Source: DSOS01 sp035286585
GTDB taxonomy: Bacteria; Chloroflexota; Anaerolineae; Anaerolineales; UBA4823
DNA length: 13,449 bases
Direction: 5' to 3'
Assembly (NCBI GenBank): GCA_035286585.1
Contig: DATEDC010000013.1
Coordinates: forward strand, 1 to 13,449
Both the position numbers and the translations under genes were made by a program. Shown one piece after another: positions 7,833-13,449 of the stretch; position 1 is the stretch's first letter; every line of letters begins with the position of its first letter. Below the pieces are notes generated by a model. The model was not told the DNA's origin. It saw only the letters and a list, made by a program, of their open reading frames with translations, and ran no database searches.

Positions 7833-8480
7833 TTAAAGCCTGCGCCTCAGGCGCAGCGCCAGTTTCCAGCCCAGCCACGCCAACAGCGCGAAAGGGCCCA
7901 GAACCACGCCGATCCAGATCAACACATCCGCCAGGGTACCGAATATAGCCAGGAAGACGTCGATAGCCCGGATGAATGTGCGCCCTGGGTTCCAGCCATC
8001 GATCGGCAGCCCAGGCCAGGGGATGCCCCTGGCGAGGAGCTGCACCGTGACCTCGGCGTAGTTCGACAATGCGCCGGGAGCGGAGTGCACCCATTCACCC
8101 CACACCCGCTCGGTTTGCAGCCTGCCCAAATCGAACAATGATTTTCGAAATTCTTCGAAGTTCGGCATCGGCAGTGCAAAGACCAGGGTCACCTGTTTGC
8201 GTCCTTCTCTGTCCCACGCGTCCGAACGCACCAGGTAGCCGCCCAGCTCGTAAGCCAAAGTCTCTGCTTTGGAAACCGCCCGCTCCAGGTTGCTGACTTC
8301 CAGCGCCAGGAAGGCGTAGTAAACCAGTCGAAACTCAGGCAGGGGAGGCCAGATTGGCTCAACCGAGTCAGGTTGCTTTCCAGCCGGGTATTCAGCGATC
8401 AGCCTGGGGCCTTGCGCCGAGCACCCGAATAACGTCAACGCCATCAAAATGGTCAGGGAAATTTTCCGCAGCGAGTACAT
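7833..8480 (-). CDS. Short DUF4349 lipoprotein lacking the coiled coil
   Basis: A 215-residue lipoprotein with a basic MYSLRK N-terminus, a hydrophobic stretch and lipobox LTLFGC (Cys20). It is a shortened paralogue of the adjacent gene at 8502-9374. Shared segments are the LGGYLVRSDAW strand (there YGGYIVGMDTW), the ALPMPNFEEFRKSLFDLG segment (there GIPAASFERSLNDLRGLG), and the region before the membrane, DGWNP..T..RAIDV (there PGWSP..T..RAINV). The 50-residue coiled coil of the larger protein is missing. A C-terminal transmembrane helix (about 182-205) ends in a basic tail, KLALRLRRRL. The protein would thus be tethered at both ends, by lipid and by helix. AAGGAAGGAG lies just upstream of ATG 8480. 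The gene is 21 nt from its upstream paralogue and 37 nt from the VWA gene. Function is unknown. Confidence 0.83.
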   Translation of the reverse strand: MYSLRKISLTILMALTLFGCSAQGPRLIAEYPAGKQPDSVEPIWPPLPEFRLVYYAFLALEVSNLERAVSKAETLAYELGGYLVRSDAWDREGRKQVTLVFALPMPNFEEFRKSLFDLGRLQTERVWGEWVHSAPGALSNYAEVTVQLLARGIPWPGLPIDGWNPGRTFIRAIDVFLAIFGTLADVLIWIGVVLGPFALLAWLGWKLALRLRRRL

Positions 8481-8501
8481 CCTGAGCTCCTTCCTTCTCG
8501 A

Positions 8502-9374
8502 TCAGGCAGCCGGTTTCCGGCGCAGCAAGCGCCCGGCGATCCCCATAATGGCGCCTGCGATCAGTGCCAGCGGCCCGAACACCACCAGCAGCCAGATACC
8601 TGCGTCCACCACCACCCGGCCAAGGCTGGCGAGCACGTTGATGGCCCGCTCGAGCGTGGCTGCAGGGCTCCAGCCGGGCGCTGGCGTCGGCGCGGGGGTG
8701 GGGATATCCGGAATCAGGTTTACCGATACGGTAGAGAAAGCTGCTCGACCTTCGTAAAAGCGCATCTTGCCCTTGACCTGCTCGATCTGGCCTTCCAGCT
8801 CGGCGAGCTTCTGGTTCACCTGGAGCGCTTCTTCGACCGTGTTCGCCCGCTCTAAAAACTGCCTCACTCGGGCTGCGGTGGCTTCCAGATTGGTGAGCTG
8901 CGCTTGCAGATCGACGTAATCCGCGGTTACATCCTGACCCGAGGCGGTCTCTTTCAGCACTTTAATGCCCAGGCCGCGCAGATCGTTCAGCGATCTCTCA
9001 AAAGAGGCAGCAGGAATGCCCAGGCGCAGCGCAGCGTATTTGTGCTCGCCCTCATACCAGGTATCCATACCCACAATGTAGCCGCCGTAATCTGCGGCGA
9101 TCTGGTTGACCTGGAAGATGACCGCATCCGCCTCGCTAACCAGCAGGTCGATCGTGGCGTCTTTGATCACCAGGCGGTCTTGATCTGCAACGTAGGCCAG
9201 CAACCCCTGGTCGCCGGTCGTGCTCGCCTCTTCCAGGTCATGACCTTCTTTGCCAACCAACACTTCCTGCTCGGCAACCGGCATCTCCGCCTCAGGTTCT
9301 ATCCGTCTGGCGGGCGAGCAGCCTGCCAACAGCAGCCCGAGGATGAAAAAGCTGAGTGCAAATATATTCTTCAT
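8502..9374 (-). CDS. DUF4349 domain lipoprotein
   Basis: A 290-residue envelope protein with a signal peptide and lipobox LLLAGC (Cys19) and an acidic tether to about residue 60. The DUF4349 domain follows (about 65-222), with the typical order of a beta-strand unit (LVIKDATIDLLV, YGGYIVGMDTW), a long coiled coil (about 154-204) and a closing strand AAFSTVSVNLIP. A Pro/Thr linker (PTPAPTPAPGW) leads to a C-terminal transmembrane helix (about 256-278) with a basic tail, LLRRKPAA. ATG 9374 is chosen over an in-frame ATG at 9416 because GGGAGGTG (9387-9380) precedes it at ideal spacing and a proper signal peptide begins there. It is first in the unit with the short DUF4349 gene and the VWA gene. 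DUF4349 proteins are envelope proteins of unknown function. The tandem arrangement suggests hetero-assembly (inference). Confidence 0.87.
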   Translation of the reverse strand: MKNIFALSFFILGLLLAGCSPARRIEPEAEMPVAEQEVLVGKEGHDLEEASTTGDQGLLAYVADQDRLVIKDATIDLLVSEADAVIFQVNQIAADYGGYIVGMDTWYEGEHKYAALRLGIPAASFERSLNDLRGLGIKVLKETASGQDVTADYVDLQAQLTNLEATAARVRQFLERANTVEEALQVNQKLAELEGQIEQVKGKMRFYEGRAAFSTVSVNLIPDIPTPAPTPAPGWSPAATLERAINVLASLGRVVVDAGIWLLVVFGPLALIAGAIMGIAGRLLRRKPAA

Positions 9375-9468
9375 GTCAACACCTCCCGAGTCAATTTGCC
9401 TGCTCAAAAAATCCATTCAATCCGCTTCGCCAACTTGCTGGCGCAGAGAATCCGTTATCAGCGTTCAA

Positions 9469-9494
9469 TTGGAGCTAGAGTCTATAGCTTCCAA
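9469..9494. repeat. Imperfect inverted repeat upstream of the DUF4349/VWA operon
   Basis: TTGGAGCTA (9469-9477) pairs with TAGCTTCCAA (9485-9494) apart from one bulged base, around a 7-nt loop. It lies about 95 nt upstream of the DUF4349 start. It could be an operator dyad or a leader hairpin. No clear sigma70 -35/-10 pair with good spacing was found beside it; TATAGA at 9486-9481 is the nearest -10-like hexamer. Confidence 0.3.
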
Positions 9495-9541
9495 ACGTGT
9501 TCTATTTTGTTATAACCATAGCAAAATAACTCCTTCCAGGC

Positions 9542-9569
9542 TTGACACGCTGTTGACAGCTTGTTGATA
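9542..9569. promoter_or_regulatory. Three direct repeats with an exact 11-bp period, candidate OmpR/PhoB-type operator
   Basis: TTGACA at 9542, TTGACA at 9553 and TTGATA at 9564 recur every 11 bp, that is, on the same face of the helix. Read on the minus strand, the direction of the DUF4349/VWA operon, the units are TATCAA, TGTCAA and TGTCAA. This geometry matches direct-repeat sites of OmpR/PhoB-family response regulators. The array lies between the upstream terminator and the operon, about 170 nt before its first start codon. Confidence 0.35.
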
Positions 9570-9586
9570 AAAACCTGAAAAACAAA

Positions 9587-9612
9587 CAACCCCGGAGCTG
9601 AAACCGGGGTTG
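9587..9612 (-). terminator. Rho-independent terminator after the propeller lipoprotein gene
   Basis: A perfect 9-bp stem, CAACCCCGG (9587-9595) with CCGGGGTTG (9604-9612), and an 8-nt loop. On the minus strand the stem is followed by TTTGTTTTTC, a classical U-rich tail. It begins 39 nt beyond the stop of the 9651-11315 gene. It separates the kinase/propeller unit from the DUF4349/VWA unit. Confidence 0.85.
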
Positions 9613-9650
9613 GCAGTATTTACAAATACCGGACGGATGTTTCTGATTCT

Positions 9651-11315
9651 CTATTTACCCGCTATGGTCGCCACGAACAAAACATTCTCACCGACGAACG
9701 CCACCTTCCCGCCATCCGGCGACCAGCGCAGGCTGTGAAGCCCCGACATCGCAGGCGTGATCGCCTCAGGCGCGCGACTGGCGTCGAAAACGTCCTCCAG
9801 CCGCCACAGACGGCCTTCTGCTGTGAGCAGGATAACGCCCGCCTCCTCTGGATCCCAGACCGTTTCGAGAATGGGTCCTTCGAAAAAGAGCTCGCGGGTC
9901 TGCCCGCTGGCAGCGTTGAAAAACTGCAGCCTGTTCCCCTCTTCGTAGCGCAGCGCGCCCAGCGGCGCGGAGGGATGCCAGATCACGCCTGCTGCCGCAG
10001 GGTCGGCAAGCTGGTGGCTCTCGCCATCGCTCGTCAATAGCCAGCTTACCTTCCTGCTTTCATCGCTTTCGGCATTGCGATTGTAGACAATGTAACGACC
10101 GTCCAGCGACCATCCCAGGAATTCAGGCTGACCGGTTACTGCCACAACTTCTAACGAGTCTAACGTAACCAGGTATGCTTCTTCGTAGGGGAGCCACTGG
10201 CTCTCGCCTCGCTCGCTGCATTGCAGCCAGAGTTGTTCAGCCCCGGGACCAAGGTAAAAATCGCAATTGGGTGGCGTGCCCAGGTTTAGCTCGCTGATCA
10301 GGTCCACGTAGCTGCGGGTGATGGGATCGAATAACGGGATGGGGATAGGCATGAGACCGTCGGACTGGCGGGGAAAAAACCAGAACGCGAACAGCTCGAC
10401 GATCGCCTGGGTATCATCGCGGATCCAATGGCTGATGGACCAGAGTTCCTCCCCGGGCCATGAGCCTCGTCCGCCGATGAAAAAGTCGGGGAATTCCTCG
10501 CGTTCCCAGCGCTCCCCGCTGCGGACATCGGCGTAGTAAAAACAGCAGCCAAAAATGCGCCGCTCGTCCTCCGTCCAGCCGATTTTTGAATGGCCATCTG
10601 CTCGCAAGCCGGGCAGCGGTACGACCTCGCCGCTCTCGATATCGATCCAGGAGTCGCCTGCCACCAGGCGCAGGCCGCTCGGCGCTAATTCCAGCGGCAG
10701 CCTGCCTGGGAAGCTGGCGGTGATACGCCCTTCCAGGTCACGCAGGCGCGCTTCTCCCGCAACGACCTCGATAACTACCTGGGCTGCCGGTGACCAGACC
10801 GGTAACTGGCAGCTTCTTTGAGGCTCACCAACAATCCATGGCGCTGCACCGCCCAGGGAGGCAACAACCGGTTGTGCGACCTCGATAAAAGCTTCATCCT
10901 GAAATGGCAAAAGCTCAACAATGGGGAATAGCAACAGGTGTTCACCATCCAGCCACCTGTACGGACCGAGCAGGCAGTAACCTGGGCTGCGAAAGCCCAT
11001 CTCCCAGTCCTTCAGGGCCTTGAGTGAATAGCCAGGGACGCCTTCAACCTCCTGCCAAACCAGCGATTCCAACAGCGCCTCGGAGTAGGCGGGCAGCGCT
11101 CCGGTTGGCGTTAGTGTGAGGGTAATGGTGGGTCTTGCCGTGACAACGGTTGTGGCGATCGCTTCGGCTGGCTTCACCAGCTTGGGAGTAGCGGTTGCCG
11201 TCACTGCCTGGGGCGGGGTTTCAGTGACAGTTACGCTCTCAACCTGGCCTTCGCACGCTGTGGACAGGCTCACTGCCAACAAGAATATTGAATATATACT
11301 CCAGCGCGGCTGCAT
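9651..11315 (-). CDS. Lipoprotein with WD40/TolB-like beta-propeller features
   Basis: A 554-residue secreted lipoprotein of unknown function. The signal peptide ends in LSTAC (Cys21), followed by a Thr/Pro/Val-rich tether to about residue 75. The rest is beta-rich with recurring blade-like units: WLDGEHLLLF, SPAAQVVIEV, WSLDGRYIVYN, WHPSAPLGALRY, WDPEEAGVILLTAEGRLWRL and a final WSPDGGKVAFVGENVLFV. These resemble the W(S/D)PDG..(I/V)(A/V)(F/Y) signature of TolB/WD40-type propellers, although the middle blades are divergent. No catalytic motif is evident, so a binding or scaffolding role outside the membrane is likely. ATG 11315 follows GAAGGA at moderate spacing. The gene starts 39 nt after the stop of the kinase-like gene and is probably co-transcribed with it. 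A Rho-independent terminator follows. Confidence 0.78.
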   Translation of the reverse strand: MQPRWSIYSIFLLAVSLSTACEGQVESVTVTETPPQAVTATATPKLVKPAEAIATTVVTARPTITLTLTPTGALPAYSEALLESLVWQEVEGVPGYSLKALKDWEMGFRSPGYCLLGPYRWLDGEHLLLFPIVELLPFQDEAFIEVAQPVVASLGGAAPWIVGEPQRSCQLPVWSPAAQVVIEVVAGEARLRDLEGRITASFPGRLPLELAPSGLRLVAGDSWIDIESGEVVPLPGLRADGHSKIGWTEDERRIFGCCFYYADVRSGERWEREEFPDFFIGGRGSWPGEELWSISHWIRDDTQAIVELFAFWFFPRQSDGLMPIPIPLFDPITRSYVDLISELNLGTPPNCDFYLGPGAEQLWLQCSERGESQWLPYEEAYLVTLDSLEVVAVTGQPEFLGWSLDGRYIVYNRNAESDESRKVSWLLTSDGESHQLADPAAAGVIWHPSAPLGALRYEEGNRLQFFNAASGQTRELFFEGPILETVWDPEEAGVILLTAEGRLWRLEDVFDASRAPEAITPAMSGLHSLRWSPDGGKVAFVGENVLFVATIAGK

Positions 11316-11354
11316 AATTTGTCATCCTTCGAGTTTTCAATGCCGGGATACCCT

Positions 11355-13433
11355 TCAATCCAGCTTCTGGCAGTAATGCGCAGCAGTCAGATACAGTAAA
11401 TGTTTCTGCCTGGGTTCCAGGTTGGTGAACTTCAAAGCGCCCAGGCAGGCGAGATAAGCCGCCAGGTAGTACTCACGCCTCTCCATCGGGTTGAACAGGC
11501 AGCGTGAGGCGATAGTCTCGACCATCTCGAGCAAAGCGTGCAATTCGGCCTCTTGAGTGTTAGCGCCCTCCCGCAGCAGGCGCGCATGCGCTTCGGGCGA
11601 ATCCAGGCGCCTCGCGATAACGTGGGCGATGATCTCAGCCTGCAGGCGGGCAAAATCAAACAACGGGTGACCCTCTCTCGTGCTGGCGAAGTCGATCAGC
11701 CAGACAAAATCACCCGGACCGACCAGCACGTTTTCCAGGTTGAGATCTCCGTGTATGGTAGACTGCGTGGCGCTGATAGTTTGCTCCAGCAGGTCAGGCA
11801 GCCTGCTGATCGGGTCAGGGAGCTCGTAGCGATTGAAGCCCGCCGTGAGCTCGTGCAGAATCGTCCAGCGCGTGGCGACGACGCGCCCGGAGCGGCCGTT
11901 TGGATCTTCGCGGCTCAACCAGCGCACCCGCAGCGGCGGTTGTCCTGGAGATGTCTCCCCCTTCAAGGACAGGCTGCGCCCATCGGAGTGAGCCTGCACG
12001 TCCGCAAACCTGCCCAGGCTGGCGATTTCACCGCGCGAATAAACCGCCTCCGCAGGGGACATGCGCCCATGGAGCGGAGCGCCTTTTCCCTGGCCCGGCT
12101 CGACGACATAATGCGCCGGCAACAGGCGGTCGTATTCCTGGGACAGGCGGAATGTGTACGGCTTACGCTGCATCCACCAGTTGGGTCCGAATATCTCGAA
12201 TACTTTCATTATAAGCGCCGGGTCGGGGTGCTCGAGCAATGCCTGGCGCAAACTGGTGGGCATGCGCCCGGGCTCTGCTATAAAAGTATATTGCAGCGCG
12301 GATATCTCCCCCTTGGGCAGTCTCACCGGAGGGCGCTGGATACGGGCGGTAATCGGGGGTAAGGTATCTTTGACAAATGTCTCGTAGTTGGAATATTCCT
12401 GTTGCACTGTCTGGGTTGGCCCAACTTTTACAATCGTATAAGCATCTGCTCTCCCATCCGGACGAATGGGCAGCGCCAGGAACGAGCGCGCTCCGGAATA
12501 TCCGGATAGAAATTCACTCTCCAGAACCAGGCGGCTGTAGCGGTTGAAAAGAGTCCTCAGCAGGACATCTTCTTCCTTGTGCAGGGTCAAGTCTGGGTGC
12601 GGTTCAATCACCAGGTACGCGTTTGGCTTCCCACCAACCAGCAGGCGAGAACGCTCGAGGCGCCTCAGGGGCAACAGCGAGAGCAGGCCCAATCCTCCAC
12701 CAAGCAGGACTCCCAGTAACCCTCCGGTCATGGCCTGGCCGCGCGTCAGCCCAAAAAAAGAGCGCACCTGGACATCCAGGCTGCGGGTGTAGACTACGCT
12801 TTCTCGCACTATGCCCTGGCTGGCTGTGGCGGGCAGCCAGCGCAGGTAGAGCACAATCGACAGGCGCTGCTGGCCCGGGGCGCGCGGCGTGATCGACCAA
12901 AACCAGGTGACCCCCCCGCCAACCGGCAGGAATAATTGCCTTTCACCTTGCGGCGAGATTTCGAATCCCACGCCATCCAGGCGCGCCGCCGCGATTAGCT
13001 CATAACCGCCCGGTCGGGACACGTGGATATCTTTGCTATCCGTGCGGTGTTCGGGGTAATCCGCCTGGAGCTTGTAGCCACCCTCGGTAGGGATCAGCGA
13101 CAGCCGGACCACATCCGAATCGCCGAGCCGCATTTGGGGTGGCCATTCCAGCTCCACCGTGCGTTGTTCTGACAGCGGGGTGGGGATCGCGGTGGGTTCG
13201 ACGGGTTCCGGCGTTGTGGGGACAATCGGGCCCAGTGTCGGTGGGGCTGGCGGCTCTGCGGCTTCTGTTTTGGTTGCCTCCCTCTCTTGGGCGACCTCGC
13301 CGGTCACCGCGACGGTTTTCACCACCTCCTGAGCAGGGGCAGCCTGCTGGCAGGCTGTCGCTACATAGACCATCAGCGCTGAGAGCAAAAAAATTAAGCT
13401 AACCCACCGTCGAGGTTCAAGCATCCCAATCAT
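11355..13433 (-). CDS. Membrane-anchored kinase/APH-like protein with extracytoplasmic domain (TCAD9-like)
   Basis: A 692-residue multidomain protein. In order: a signal peptide with a lipobox-like VATAC (Cys28); a Pro/Thr/Glu-rich tether (about 30-90); a beta-rich domain (about 90-225), with WFWSITPRAPGQQRLSIVLYLRW suggesting a beta-sandwich; one Gly/Leu-rich transmembrane helix (about 235-256); a basic stop-transfer RRLERSR; and a cytoplasmic kinase-fold domain (about 285-692). The kinase core appears intact: a glycine-rich SGYSGA, Lys336 (TIVKVG), catalytic-loop His561-Gly-Asp563 with Asn568 (HxDxxxxN) and metal-binding Asp581 (LIDFAST). About 225 residues separate Lys336 from His561, so the lobe carries an extra beta-rich insert. 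From memory it looks like the ternary-complex-associated TCAD9 kinase-like domain; an aminoglycoside-phosphotransferase relative is the alternative. Start is ATG 13433, or ATG 13424; no clear ribosome site is visible for either. The propeller lipoprotein gene follows after 39 nt. Confidence 0.8.
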   Translation of the reverse strand: MIGMLEPRRWVSLIFLLSALMVYVATACQQAAPAQEVVKTVAVTGEVAQEREATKTEAAEPPAPPTLGPIVPTTPEPVEPTAIPTPLSEQRTVELEWPPQMRLGDSDVVRLSLIPTEGGYKLQADYPEHRTDSKDIHVSRPGGYELIAAARLDGVGFEISPQGERQLFLPVGGGVTWFWSITPRAPGQQRLSIVLYLRWLPATASQGIVRESVVYTRSLDVQVRSFFGLTRGQAMTGGLLGVLLGGGLGLLSLLPLRRLERSRLLVGGKPNAYLVIEPHPDLTLHKEEDVLLRTLFNRYSRLVLESEFLSGYSGARSFLALPIRPDGRADAYTIVKVGPTQTVQQEYSNYETFVKDTLPPITARIQRPPVRLPKGEISALQYTFIAEPGRMPTSLRQALLEHPDPALIMKVFEIFGPNWWMQRKPYTFRLSQEYDRLLPAHYVVEPGQGKGAPLHGRMSPAEAVYSRGEIASLGRFADVQAHSDGRSLSLKGETSPGQPPLRVRWLSREDPNGRSGRVVATRWTILHELTAGFNRYELPDPISRLPDLLEQTISATQSTIHGDLNLENVLVGPGDFVWLIDFASTREGHPLFDFARLQAEIIAHVIARRLDSPEAHARLLREGANTQEAELHALLEMVETIASRCLFNPMERREYYLAAYLACLGALKFTNLEPRQKHLLYLTAAHYCQKLD

Positions 13434-13449
13434 TAAACCATTTTCGAAC

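Noticed and set aside
9375..9416. Upstream start (ATG 9416) for the DUF4349 protein
   Set aside because: It would put a polar 14-residue stretch before the signal peptide. GGGAGGTG at 9387-9380 clearly serves ATG 9374.
9542..9570. Plus-strand promoter from TTGACA at 9542 with TGATAA 17 bp downstream
   Set aside because: No plus-strand gene follows, and the -10 match is poor. The TTGACA copies are better explained as members of the 11-bp-phased repeat.
11538..12362. A 274-codon plus-strand open frame opposite the kinase-like gene
   Set aside because: It is antisense to the conserved catalytic domain, with no recognisable motif or ribosome site.

Overview
GC-rich bacterial DNA. The gene content and style suggest a member of the Chloroflexota, probably Anaerolineae-like. 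This rests on three things: a helicase-associated-domain protein of the type beginning with a GFLRIVAELWG-like stretch, lipoproteins with long Thr/Pro/Val-rich tethers after the lipobox, and a radical SAM/DUF429 gene pair. It is a judgement from remembered family appearance, not from a search.

Layout. (1) 1-1529, minus strand: L-glutamate gamma-semialdehyde (1-pyrroline-5-carboxylate) dehydrogenase, cut by the left window edge only near its C-terminus. (2) 1530-1750: a divergent intergenic region with a good sigma70-type promoter facing each way. (3) 1751-6128, plus strand: four collinear genes, namely a radical SAM protein, a DUF429 protein overlapping it by one base, a YegS/diacylglycerol-kinase-like lipid kinase, and a helicase-associated-domain protein without a helicase motor. 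A 12-bp hairpin at 6116-6149 ends both this unit and the converging one. (4) 6170-9374, minus strand: three lipoprotein genes in the order DUF4349 protein, shortened DUF4349 paralogue, and YfbK-type VWA protein. (5) 9375-9650: intergenic, with a Rho-independent terminator for the upstream unit, a three-copy 11-bp-period direct repeat and an imperfect inverted repeat. (6) 9651-13433, minus strand: a lipoprotein with beta-propeller features, preceded in the same unit by a large protein combining a lipobox, an extracytoplasmic domain, one transmembrane helix and a cytoplasmic kinase/aminoglycoside-phosphotransferase-like domain.

How they may work together. The right half (6170-13433) is a run of five envelope proteins, all with lipobox-type signal peptides. 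At least three have a C-terminal membrane helix. The standout is the 692-residue protein, which would put an intact HxDxxxxN...D phosphotransferase core in the cytoplasm beneath an extracellular domain. Together with a co-transcribed propeller lipoprotein and a neighbouring VWA/DUF4349 set, this may be an undescribed envelope sensing or surface-assembly system (inference). The left half looks like ordinary metabolism plus a conserved operon of poorly understood genes. No RNA genes, insertion sequences, CRISPR arrays or replication origins were recognised.
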